Source: Maritimibacter sp.
GTDB lineage: Bacteria; Pseudomonadota; Alphaproteobacteria; Rhodobacterales; Rhodobacteraceae
Length of the DNA stretch: 6,489 bases
Assembly (NCBI GenBank): GCA_020441225.1
Contig: JAGRMP010000156.1
Location: 613 to 7,101 of the forward strand
Direction: 5' to 3'
Shown: positions 1 through 5,521 of the stretch, in pieces
Numbering within the stretch: position 1 is the stretch's first letter
Layout: the number at the start of each line of letters is the position of its first letter
The notes under the pieces: model-generated
What the model was told of the DNA's origin: nothing
The model's input: only the letters and a program-made list of their open reading frames with translations
Database searches by the model: none
Position numbers and translations under genes: made by a program

Positions 1-2
1 CG

Positions 3-581
3 GAATGGTGGGCGCCGGTGCTCGATGCTGTCGCCGAGATCTGGCGCGACCTCGAAGCGCGCGGCTACGCGCCTTCGCTCCTCAACATCGGCGGCGGGTT
101 CCCGGCCTTCTACGAAGACGAGATCGACACGCCGACCGCCTATGCGAGCCAGGTGATGGCGCTGGTGACCGAGCGCTTCGGCGCGGTCGCCCGGGTGATG
201 GCCGAGCCGGGCCGCGGCATGGTGGCGGAAGCCGGCGCGATCCTCGCCGAGGTGGTGCTGGTGTCGAAGAAATCGGACGACGACGCCCACCGCTGGGTCT
301 ATCTCGACATCGGCCGGTTCTCGGGCCTGGCCGAGACCGAGGGCGAGGCGATCCGCTACGCGCTCACCACGACCCGCGATTTCGACCCGATGGGCCCCTG
401 CATCCTCGCCGGTCCGTCGTGCGACTCGGCCGACGTGCTCTACGAGAAACGCCCGGTGGCGCTGCCGCTCACGCTGAAGGCGGGCGACAAGGTGGTGATC
501 CGCAACGCGGGCGCCTATACCTCGGCCTATTCCTCGGTCGGCTTCAACGGTTTCCCGCCGCTCGACGTGATCGTGCTGTGA
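3..581 (+). CDS. Ornithine (or lysine/ornithine) decarboxylase, fold-III PLP enzyme, C-terminal part
   Basis: This is a PLP-dependent decarboxylase converting ornithine to putrescine (possibly also lysine to cadaverine) in the cytoplasm, the entry step of polyamine synthesis. The reading frame is open to the left edge, so the N-terminal half, including the PLP-binding lysine, lies outside; 192 residues are visible of roughly 380-400 usual for the family. Visible landmarks, numbered from the first complete codon, are the glycine-rich strand NIGGGFP at 28-34, the phosphate-binding EPGRG at 68-72, the segment YLDIGRFSGLAETEGEAIRY in the specificity region, catalytic Cys140 in GPSCDSADVLYE, and Tyr172 in NAGAYTSAYS, equivalent to the PLP-contacting tyrosine of eukaryotic ODC. 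The end, FNGFPPLDVIVL, is typical. The internal GTG at 18 is not a credible start because homology continues before it. Substrate preference cannot be settled from this half. A strong palindrome follows the stop. Confidence 0.93.
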   Translation, partial: EWWAPVLDAVAEIWRDLEARGYAPSLLNIGGGFPAFYEDEIDTPTAYASQVMALVTERFGAVARVMAEPGRGMVAEAGAILAEVVLVSKKSDDDAHRWVYLDIGRFSGLAETEGEAIRYALTTTRDFDPMGPCILAGPSCDSADVLYEKRPVALPLTLKAGDKVVIRNAGAYTSAYSSVGFNGFPPLDVIVL

Positions 582-589
582 TCCTGTGC

Positions 590-613
590 GGAAGGCGGTT
601 CGAACCGCCTTCC
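590..613 (+). terminator. 24-bp perfect palindrome, probable terminator of the decarboxylase gene
   Basis: The arms GGAAGGCGGTTC (590-601) and GAACCGCCTTCC (602-613) are exact reverse complements. As RNA this gives a 10-bp GC-rich stem closed by a UCGA tetraloop, beginning 8 nt after the decarboxylase stop. The following U-tract is weak (CTTTG at 620-625), as is common in high-GC alphaproteobacteria. Position and stability favour a terminator. A protein-binding operator for the downstream gene is a less likely alternative. Confidence 0.72.
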
Positions 614-723
614 CGACCGCCTTTGTCGGTAGAACGCCCCGGCCCGATCGCCGCACCCTCTGGCCCGGTCGGACGGAATCCCTTATGCGGGAGGTCAGGC
701 GAGACCAACCCCCGGGGCCGGCG

Positions 724-2016
724 ATGACCAATATCCAGGACCACGAGCTGCGTTACGTGCTGGCCAACGAGCTGCATGCGCGGCCCTTTCCGCCGCTTGA
801 GGCGCCCTGTTTCGCGGCGTTTCTGGCGATCAAGCGTCCGAGCGATGCCGTCGGGCGCGACCGGGCCGAGGATCGCGCGCATCTGGTGGCGCTCTTGGAC
901 CGGTTCGGGGCGGCGCATCCGCCGGAGGGGGCCAATCACTATTTCGGCGAGATCGGCAAATACCGTCTGAAGTGGGAACAGCATACCGAGTTCGTCACCT
1001 ACACGATCTTCGGCGACGGCAATGCCGCGCATCCGTTCGATCCCAAGGTGTTCGACGTCTATCCCGGCGACTGGCTGGCCGAGGCGCCCGGCGTGCGGGT
1101 GACCTCGGCGCTGATCCGGGTCGAGAAGCGGCCCGGGCTCGAGGAGATGCGGGCGAAGATCGAGGAGTGGTTCGTGCCCGAAAGCGTGGCGGCGTCGGAT
1201 GTGCTCGACGGCGCGGCGGTGGTCGCGGGCGATTTCCGCATCGATGCGGGCGGGCATATGCGGTTTGCGGTCTTTGCCGGCGAGGACGTGACGCAGCGCC
1301 GGATCGGCCGGATCGTGACCCGGATCGCCGAGATCGAGACCTACAAGGCGATGTCGATGCTGGGGCTCGCGCGGGCGCGTGCGATCCAGCCGCGGCTGGC
1401 CGAGATCGAGGACGAGCTTTCGGCGCTGGTGCGCGGGCTCGGCGCGGCGGGCGAGCGGCACGAAAGCCAGCTCGGCGAGCTTCTGCACCTCGCGGCCGAG
1501 CTCGAAAGCCTCAATGCCGAGACCTCGTTCCGCTTCGGCGCCACAGGCGCCTACGAGGCGATCGTGGCAGACCGGATCCGGGTGCTGCGCGAGACCCGAT
1601 GGGACGGGCGGCAGACGCTCTACGAATTCATGATGCGCCGCTTCGACCCGGCGATGCGGACGGTCAAATCCGCCGACCGCCAGATCGACGACATGGCGAC
1701 GCGCGCCGAGCGCGCCGCCGAGCTCTTGCGCACGCGGGTGGACGTGGAACGCTCGGCGCAGAACCAGAAGCTGCTCGAAAGCATGGACAGGCGGGCCGAT
1801 ATCCAGCTCAGGCTGCAGGAAACGGTCGAGGGGCTGTCGGTGGTGGCGATCAGCTATTACGCGGTCTCGCTGCTCGCCTATCTGGTCGAGCCCTTCGCCT
1901 ACAAGCTCGGCATCGACAAGCTCTGGGCCAAGGCGGCGCTGGTGATCCCGGTGGTGCTGGCGGTCTGGCTGATGGGCCGCTTCGTGCGCAAGCGCCTCGG
2001 TCACGGACACGACTAG
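724..2016 (+). CDS. DUF3422 family membrane-anchored protein, function unknown
   Basis: The protein has 430 residues and carries DUF3422 hallmarks: ELRYVLANELHARPFPPL at residues 8-25, and YRLKWEQHTEF at 80-90. The body is soluble and largely helical. A charged heptad-like region of about 305-368 (many Arg/Glu/Leu, Ala and Gln) probably forms a coiled coil. It leads into two hydrophobic segments, about 371-391 and 403-420, joined by a short loop (YKLGIDKLWAK) and followed by a basic tail (RFVRKRLGHGHD). This topology predicts inner-membrane anchoring with both ends cytoplasmic, reminiscent of CorA-like or RMND1/Sif2-like C-terminal hairpins; that resemblance is architectural only. ATG 724 is chosen because family similarity begins there. 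The frame is open further upstream, with an alternative ATG at 685, but that would add unrelated Arg/Pro-rich sequence. The Shine-Dalgarno is weak (GGGGCC at 714-719). The biochemical role of the family is not established to my knowledge. Confidence 0.9.
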   Translation: MTNIQDHELRYVLANELHARPFPPLEAPCFAAFLAIKRPSDAVGRDRAEDRAHLVALLDRFGAAHPPEGANHYFGEIGKYRLKWEQHTEFVTYTIFGDGNAAHPFDPKVFDVYPGDWLAEAPGVRVTSALIRVEKRPGLEEMRAKIEEWFVPESVAASDVLDGAAVVAGDFRIDAGGHMRFAVFAGEDVTQRRIGRIVTRIAEIETYKAMSMLGLARARAIQPRLAEIEDELSALVRGLGAAGERHESQLGELLHLAAELESLNAETSFRFGATGAYEAIVADRIRVLRETRWDGRQTLYEFMMRRFDPAMRTVKSADRQIDDMATRAERAAELLRTRVDVERSAQNQKLLESMDRRADIQLRLQETVEGLSVVAISYYAVSLLAYLVEPFAYKLGIDKLWAKAALVIPVVLAVWLMGRFVRKRLGHGHD

Positions 2017-2028
2017 GACCAGGGCGGG

Positions 2029-2053
2029 GGAAAACCCTTCACAAGGGTTTTCC
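2029..2053 (+). terminator. 11-bp hairpin after the DUF3422 gene, first of a tandem pair
   Basis: GGAAAACCCTT (2029-2039) and AAGGGTTTTCC (2043-2053) pair perfectly around a CAC loop, starting 12 nt after the DUF3422 stop. No U-run directly follows, although UUUUC lies at 2059-2063 inside the next hairpin. It is probably a terminator or 3'-end stabiliser for the upstream transcript. Confidence 0.6.
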
Positions 2054-2076
2054 AAGGCTTTTCATAAAAGCTTTGG
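2052..2076 (+). repeat. Second 11-bp hairpin, abutting the first
   Basis: CCAAGGCTTTT (2052-2062) and AAAAGCTTTGG (2066-2076) form an 11-bp stem with one G-U wobble and a CAT loop. It shares its first two bases (CC, 2052-2053) with the end of the preceding hairpin. The pair stands out as AT-richer than its surroundings. It could be part of a compound terminator or a copy of a dispersed intergenic palindromic repeat; the window holds only one copy. Confidence 0.5.
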
Positions 2077-2087
2077 CCGGGCGCTTT

Positions 2088-2133
2088 GGGTCGATGGCTG
2101 CGCTTGACCCTGCCGGTGGCGCGGGGCAGGGTC
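2088..2133 (+). promoter_or_regulatory. argE leader with two mutually exclusive stems
   Basis: GACCCTGCC (2106-2114) pairs perfectly with GGCAGGGTC (2125-2133) around a 10-nt loop, ending 6 nt before the argE ATG. The same GACCC can instead pair with GGGTC at 2088-2092, extended to 7 bp including one G-U pair. The only Shine-Dalgarno-like bases before argE (AGGG, 2128-2131) lie in the right arm of the stronger stem. This could modulate argE translation, but GC-rich leaders form such stems by chance. Confidence 0.3.
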
Positions 2134-2139
2134 GCGGCC

Positions 2140-3303
2140 ATGAAAGACCTCAGCGCCCTCGACATCCTCGCAAAACTCGTCAGCTTTCCCACCGTCAGTT
2201 CCGAGTCCAACCTGGCGCTCGTGGACTGGGTCGAGGATTACCTCGCCGCCCACGGCGTGCGCGCGCACCGGGTCTATGACGACACCGGCACCAAGGCCGC
2301 GCTCTATGCCAATGTCGGCCCCGAGGTCGAGGGGGGCGTGGTGCTCTCGGGCCACACGGATGTGGTGCCGGTGGAGGGCCAGCCCTGGGATACGGACCCG
2401 TTCACGCTCACCGAGAAGGACGGGCGGCTCTATGGCCGCGGCACCTGCGACATGAAGGGGTTCGACGCGCTCGCGCTTGCCGCCGTGCCGAAGGCGCTCG
2501 CCGCCGGGGTAAAGCGCCCGCTTCAGATCGCGCTTTCCTATGACGAGGAGGTGGGCTGCCTCGGCGCGCCGCGGATGATCGCGGAGATGGCCAGGGTGCT
2601 GCCGAAGTCCGACGTCGCACTGATCGGAGAGCCTTCGAACTGGAAGGTGGTCACCGGCCACAAGGGCGGCATCGGCATCGCCACGCAGCTCAGGGGCCAC
2701 GAGGTGCACAGCTCGATCCTGCACACCGGGGTCAGCGCGGTGATGGAGGCGGCGAAGCTCGTCGACTGGGGCAACCGGATGAACGCCGAGGGCATGGCGG
2801 CGGAGCCCGGACCGATCGATGCGCTGTTCGACCCGCCCTGGACCACCGCCCATGTCGGCACCATCCACGGTGGCACCGCCGACAATATCACCGCCCGCGA
2901 CTGCCGTTTCGTGATGGCGTTTCGCTGCATCCCGTCGGAGAGCGTCGAGGGGTGGCGGGCGCGCTATCTCGAAGAGGTGGCGCGGGTCGAAGCGGCGATG
3001 CGCGAGGTGCATCCCGATGCGCGGATCGACACCGACATCCGTTTCCACGTGCCCGGCCTCGTACCCGAGACCGAGGGCGCGGCCGAGGCGCTGGCCCGGA
3101 GCCTGACCGGCGACAACGCCACCCGGGTGGTGAGCTATGCCACCGAAGCGGGGCAGTTCCAGGAGGCGGGGTACAGCGCGGTGATCGTCGGCCCCGGCAG
3201 TATCGCCCAGGCGCACCAGCCGAACGAGTGGCTGGCCGCCTCGGAGCTGACGGCGGGCGAGGCCTTCACCGACAGGCTCGTCGCCTGGCTGGCGGAGGGG
3301 TGA
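2140..3303 (+). CDS. argE: Acetylornithine deacetylase (M20 metallopeptidase family)
   Basis: This cytoplasmic di-zinc hydrolase would cleave N-acetylornithine to ornithine and acetate. It has 387 residues, the usual ArgE length. The M20 metal site is complete: His72 and Asp74 in SGHTDVVPV, bridging Asp104 in GRGTCDMKG, general base Glu136 and ligand Glu137 in YDEEVGCLG, Glu164 in IGEPS, and His359 in AHQPNEW. The HKGGIG and GHEVHSS stretches mark the start of the inserted dimerisation domain. ATG 2140 is preferred because MKDLSALDILAKLVSFPTVSS matches the family N-terminus; an upstream in-frame TTG at 2086 would add 18 residues running through the leader hairpin. Alphaproteobacteria generally recycle the acetyl group with ArgJ, so this enzyme may be auxiliary or act on another N-acyl amino acid. 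Its stop is 4 nt before the next gene, whose Shine-Dalgarno lies in argE's last codons. Confidence 0.9.
   Translation: MKDLSALDILAKLVSFPTVSSESNLALVDWVEDYLAAHGVRAHRVYDDTGTKAALYANVGPEVEGGVVLSGHTDVVPVEGQPWDTDPFTLTEKDGRLYGRGTCDMKGFDALALAAVPKALAAGVKRPLQIALSYDEEVGCLGAPRMIAEMARVLPKSDVALIGEPSNWKVVTGHKGGIGIATQLRGHEVHSSILHTGVSAVMEAAKLVDWGNRMNAEGMAAEPGPIDALFDPPWTTAHVGTIHGGTADNITARDCRFVMAFRCIPSESVEGWRARYLEEVARVEAAMREVHPDARIDTDIRFHVPGLVPETEGAAEALARSLTGDNATRVVSYATEAGQFQEAGYSAVIVGPGSIAQAHQPNEWLAASELTAGEAFTDRLVAWLAEG
3294..3300 (+). promoter_or_regulatory. Shine-Dalgarno supporting the GTG start at 3308
   Basis: GGAGGGG ends 7 nt before GTG 3308 and lies within the last codons of argE. This spacing is near ideal. 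It decides for the GTG start and indicates that the small protein is translated from the argE message. Confidence 0.75.
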
Positions 3304-3307
3304 GCCG

Positions 3308-3598
3308 GTGAAAATCGAATGCAGCTGCGGCTGTCTCATCCACGATGGCACGGATAATCTGCCGCACAAGGCCCACCTGATCCCGGATCGCGACTGGGAT
3401 GCCTTCTGGGCGGCGGTGGATGCGGCGGTCGAGACGGCCCCGGCGACCGAGGCCACCGTGATGGGGCTGCGGTGGGCGAGGTTGAGCCGCGCCGCCTGGG
3501 AATGCGCCGCCTGCGGGCGGCTGTGGATCGACAGGCGGGACGGGACGCTGCAAAGCTATCGCCCCGACAACGGCACCCCGAACGGCATCCTCGCCTGA
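3308..3598 (+). CDS. Small four-cysteine protein, putative zinc ribbon, uncharacterised
   Basis: This 96-residue protein starts at GTG. It opens with KIECSCGCLIHDGTDNLPHK, giving Cys5, Cys7 and Cys9, with His12, His20 and His23 nearby. It closes its core with WECAACGRLWID, a C-x2-C knuckle at Cys66 and Cys69. The CxC plus CxxC pair, spaced by a predicted helical middle (DWDAFWAAVDAAVE, about 29-42), suggests a split zinc-binding site, though no metal binding is proven. I recognise the general look (a Cys-rich start followed by TDxLPxKA and a later CxxCGRL) as a conserved hypothetical type in bacteria, but I cannot name a family or function. It lies 4 nt after argE and its stop overlaps the next start (TGATG), so it is almost certainly co-translated with both neighbours. 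It has no signal peptide or membrane segment. Confidence 0.82.
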   Translation: MKIECSCGCLIHDGTDNLPHKAHLIPDRDWDAFWAAVDAAVETAPATEATVMGLRWARLSRAAWECAACGRLWIDRRDGTLQSYRPDNGTPNGILA

Positions 3599-4944
3599 TG
3601 CGACCCTTTCCGCTCTCCGACTCTGCTCCGCCCGAACACACCGGTCCCCTCCCGGAGCGGACCGAGGTCGTTGTGATCGGCGGCGGGGTGATCGGGGTGA
3701 CGACGGCGCTGTTCCTGGCCCGCGCCGGCGTGCCGGTGCTGCTGCTCGAGAAGGGCCGCATCGCCGCGGAGCAATCGTCGCGCAACTGGGGTTGGGTCCG
3801 GGTGCAGGGTCGCGATCCGGCCGAGATCCCCATCGCCCAGGAGGCACAGGCGCTTTGGCCGGCGCTGGCCGCTCAGGTCGATACCGACATCGGCCTCACC
3901 CAAGGGGGCGTCGCCTATCTCGCGAAGGATGCGGCCGAGATGGCGCGGCACGAGGCCTGGATGGCAGCGGCCGCGCCTTTCGGGGTCTCGACCCAGATCC
4001 TCGATGCCGAGGGCACGGCGCGGCTCTTGCCGGATGCGGCCCGGCACTGGGCGGGGGCGATGTGGACGCCCACCGATATGCGCGCTGAGCCCTTCGTCAC
4101 CGTGCCTGCGCTCGCCCGGCTCGCCGTCAAGGCGGGTGCTGTGATCCGCGAGGGGCAGGCGGTGCGCGGGCTCGATCTGGAAGCGGGCCGGGTCGCGGGG
4201 GTGATCGCCGAGGGCGGGCAGATCACCGCGGGCGCGGTGGTGCTCGCGGGCGGGGCCTGGTCGGCGCTGTTCCTGCGCCGGCACGGGGTCAGCGTCCCGC
4301 AGCTGTCCGTGCGCGCCACGGTCCTGCGCACGGCTCCCGCTCGGGAAGTCTTTGCCGGCGGCGCGGTCGATGACCGGCTCGCGTTCCGCCGCCGGGCCGA
4401 TGGCGGCCATTCGCTCGCGCCGGAGGGGGCGCATGATTTCCACATCGGGCCCGACGCGTTCCGGGCGCTGCCGAAATACCTGCCCGAGCTCGTCCGCGAC
4501 CCGTTCGGCACCGCCCTGCGCCCGGCCGCGCCGCGTGGCTACCCTGACGCCTGGACCACGCCCCGGCGCTGGGCCGACGATGCGGTCTCGCCTTTCGAGC
4601 GGATGCGGGTGCTCAACCCGCCGCCGAACCGGGCCTATGCCGACCGGATCCTTCGAGATTTCAACGCGACCTTCCCCGCGCTCGGCGGGGTCGGCGCGGT
4701 GCAGAGCTGGGCGGGGATGATCGACGTGATGCCGGACGCGGTGCCGGTGGTCGACGTGGTCGCGGCGCTGCCGGGGCTCACGCTCGCGACCGGCATGAGC
4801 GGGCACGGGTTCGGCATCGGCCCGGCCTTCGGGCGGATCGTCGCCGACCTCGTCCAGGGCCGCCCGGCGGGGCACGATCTGACCCGGTTCCGGCTGGGCC
4901 GGTTCACCGACGGAAGCCGCGTGACGGTCGGCCCTGGCCTGTAG
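3598..4944 (+). CDS. FAD-dependent oxidoreductase, DAO family (D-amino-acid oxidase/dehydrogenase-like)
   Basis: This 448-residue flavoprotein probably oxidises an amine or amino acid; its substrate cannot be read from sequence. After a 20-residue Pro-rich lead, a Rossmann strand-turn-helix (VVVIGGGVIGVTTALFLARAG) carries Gly28-x-Gly30-x-x-Gly33, and Glu51 at the end of the second strand would bind the FAD ribose. SSRNWGWVRVQGRD (60-73) sits where relatives such as PuuB have the GRNGGQ flavin-contacting stretch; the SRNWGW form looks like a subfamily signature. Near the C-terminus, SWAGMIDVMPDAVPVV and TGMSGHGFGIGPAFGRIVADLV complete the FAD site as is usual for DAO proteins. There is no signal peptide, so it is cytosolic or membrane-peripheral. 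ATG 3598 overlaps the preceding stop (TGATG) without a clear Shine-Dalgarno, implying translational coupling. The frame runs open to 3472, but those codons overlap the small gene and match nothing in the family. Confidence 0.88.
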   Translation: MRPFPLSDSAPPEHTGPLPERTEVVVIGGGVIGVTTALFLARAGVPVLLLEKGRIAAEQSSRNWGWVRVQGRDPAEIPIAQEAQALWPALAAQVDTDIGLTQGGVAYLAKDAAEMARHEAWMAAAAPFGVSTQILDAEGTARLLPDAARHWAGAMWTPTDMRAEPFVTVPALARLAVKAGAVIREGQAVRGLDLEAGRVAGVIAEGGQITAGAVVLAGGAWSALFLRRHGVSVPQLSVRATVLRTAPAREVFAGGAVDDRLAFRRRADGGHSLAPEGAHDFHIGPDAFRALPKYLPELVRDPFGTALRPAAPRGYPDAWTTPRRWADDAVSPFERMRVLNPPPNRAYADRILRDFNATFPALGGVGAVQSWAGMIDVMPDAVPVVDVVAALPGLTLATGMSGHGFGIGPAFGRIVADLVQGRPAGHDLTRFRLGRFTDGSRVTVGPGL

Positions 4945-5067
4945 GGCGCACGGGGCGGGGCGGAAGGCTCTGGTATTCAAGGGAAAGTCCGGGGGCAGGG
5001 CAGGCACGGGTTCACCGGCCTCTTGCCGCCCTGTCGCGTATCGGCGATCGGCCGGCCGCATGTGTCG

Positions 5068-5087
5068 GGGCGGCGCGGGCGCCGCCC
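5068..5087. terminator. GC-only palindrome in the convergent gap, possible bidirectional terminator
   Basis: GGGCGGCG (5068-5075) pairs with CGCCGCCC (5080-5087) around a CGGG loop, and as DNA the symmetry extends to 9 bp per arm. The stem is very stable and can form on either strand. No U-tract follows on either side, so intrinsic termination is uncertain. Confidence 0.4.
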
Positions 5088-5106
5088 ATCTGCCTCTTTC
5101 GGGAAC

Positions 5107-5121
5107 CCGGGGCGACCCCGG
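5107..5121 (-). terminator. Short GC hairpin just after the DUF2934 stop
   Basis: CCGGGG and CCCCGG form a 6-bp stem around a 3-nt loop, 9 bases beyond the minus-strand stop codon of the DUF2934 gene. It is followed on the minus strand by GTTCCCG, with no real U-tract. It is a candidate terminator only. Confidence 0.4.
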
Positions 5122-5130
5122 AGGGTCGGC

Positions 5131-5442
5131 TCAGGCCGTGGGTTTCTTGGCGGCCGGTTTCCTGGCGGCGGGTTTTTTTGCCGCGGGTTTGGACGTCGTC
5201 GTCTTGGTGGTGGCGGTTTTCGCGGCTGCCGTTTTGGCCGCCGGTTTCTTGGCGGCGGGTTTTGCGGCCGCCGTCTTGGCCGCCGGTTTCTTGGCCGCGG
5301 GTTTGCGGGCCGGTTTGGTCTTGAGCACTTTCTCGGCCTTGTACCAGTAGTCCTGGTCGCTGCCGTGCTGACCGCCTTCCTCTTTCCACATGAGGTAGGC
5401 GGTTTCGCGGATCTGGTCGTCGGTCACTTTCTTGGCGGGCAT
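5131..5442 (-). CDS. DUF2934 protein with histone-H1-like Ala/Lys/Pro tail
   Basis: This 103-residue protein has two parts. Residues 6-40 form a DUF2934-like module (IRETAYLMWKEEGGQHGSDQDYWYKAEKVL), a short predicted helical hairpin of unknown function. Residues 41-103 are almost entirely Ala, Lys, Pro and Thr in AAKKP/AAKTA units, very basic and probably disordered, like bacterial histone-H1-like tails. PAAKKPAAKTAAAK is repeated exactly at 48-61 and 62-75. The tail suggests nucleic-acid or other polyanion binding, perhaps at the nucleoid, but this is inferred from composition. ATG 5442 is chosen over an upstream in-frame start at 5472 because it has a good Shine-Dalgarno 5 nt before it and begins the conserved MPAKKVTDDQIRE. 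The opposite strand is also open here, but that is a low-complexity Gly/Phe-rich mirror of the repeats. Confidence 0.85.
   Translation of the reverse strand: MPAKKVTDDQIRETAYLMWKEEGGQHGSDQDYWYKAEKVLKTKPARKPAAKKPAAKTAAAKPAAKKPAAKTAAAKTATTKTTTSKPAAKKPAARKPAAKKPTA
5218..5301 (-). repeat. Two tandem 42-bp units encoding an identical 14-residue repeat
   Basis: The unit at 5260-5301 (codons 48-61) and the unit at 5218-5259 (codons 62-75) match at 38 of 42 positions by my hand alignment. All four differences are synonymous, since both encode PAAKKPAAKTAAAK. This indicates an in-frame tandem duplication in the tail. Confidence 0.85.
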
Positions 5443-5446
5443 GGCG

Positions 5447-5454
5447 CTTCCCCT
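5447..5454 (-). promoter_or_regulatory. Shine-Dalgarno of the DUF2934 gene
   Basis: AGGGGAAG on the minus strand lies 4-5 nt before ATG 5442 (read AGGGGAAGCGCC-ATG). It fixes the start codon and shows the gene has its own ribosome binding site rather than depending on moaA. Confidence 0.7.
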
Positions 5455-5477
5455 GATCGTGTCATTCACCACTAATC

Positions 5478-5503
5478 AACGGGGAATGGCGGCAAAAATC
5501 AAG
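5478..5503 (-). promoter_or_regulatory. Possible heat-shock-sigma-like promoter before the DUF2934 gene
   Basis: On the minus strand CTTGATT (5503-5497) is followed after 12 nt by CCCCGTT (5484-5478). This resembles the sigma-32 layout CTTGAAA-N11-16-CCCCATNT, with mismatches in both elements. Transcription would start about 30 nt before the ATG. I see no good sigma-70 pair here. Confidence 0.25.
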
Positions 5504-5518
5504 TGAAGGTCACGTGAA
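5503..5518 (-). repeat. Direct repeat TTCAC-N6-TTCAC in the moaA/DUF2934 gap
   Basis: GTGAA occurs on the plus strand at 5503-5507 and 5514-5518, 11 bp apart or about one helical turn. The second copy overlaps the 8-bp palindrome TCACGTGA (5510-5517). The block sits just upstream of the candidate promoter, where an activator would bind. It is short enough to be chance. Confidence 0.3.
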
Positions 5519-5521
5519 CAG

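Larger units (their letters stand above)
4945..5130. other. Convergent intergenic region between the oxidoreductase and DUF2934 genes
   Basis: These 186 bases separate two genes whose 3' ends face each other. I see no RNA gene and no credible ORF. The region holds two compact GC-rich hairpins (5068-5087 and 5107-5121), listed separately, and little recognisable structure directly after the oxidoreductase stop. Confidence 0.6.

Noticed and set aside
586..723. 46-residue N-terminal extension of the DUF3422 protein from GTG/ATG-type starts at 586 or 685
   Set aside because: It would run through the decarboxylase terminator palindrome and encode Arg/Pro-rich sequence unlike the family, whose similarity begins at ATG 724.
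544..2055. Minus-strand open frame of about 500 codons opposite the DUF3422 gene
   Set aside because: Its translation is His/Arg/Pro-rich with no recognisable domain, and it mirrors a plus-strand gene with clear family motifs. Long antisense open frames are expected in high-GC coding DNA.
2094..2279. Possible upstream ORF overlapping argE, rich in arginine codons, hinting at arginine-sensing translation
   Set aside because: The arginine codons arise from argE sequence read in another frame, there is no real Shine-Dalgarno, and the frame belongs to a longer chance open frame starting far upstream.
2062..3456. Minus-strand open frame of about 460 codons opposite argE
   Set aside because: It is the same high-GC antisense artefact; the plus strand encodes a complete M20 active site.
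3556..5061. Minus-strand open frame of about 500 codons opposite the oxidoreductase
   Set aside because: Arg/Pro-rich composition, no domain, and it lies entirely opposite a well-supported FAD protein.
4945..5130. tRNA or small structured RNA in the convergent gap
   Set aside because: No cloverleaf, anticodon arm or CCA-type end is apparent; only two simple GC stems are present.
5131..5301. CRISPR or other DNA-level repeat array suggested by the repeated GGCCGCCGGTTTCTTGG blocks
   Set aside because: There are no unique spacers; the repetition is explained by a low-complexity AAKKP protein tail in frame.
5023..5475. Plus-strand Gly/Phe-rich open frame (GGGF-type repeats) across the DUF2934 gene
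   Set aside because: Its repeats are the complement of the Ala/Lys/Pro repeat codons. The minus-strand gene has a conserved N-terminal module and a Shine-Dalgarno; this frame has neither.
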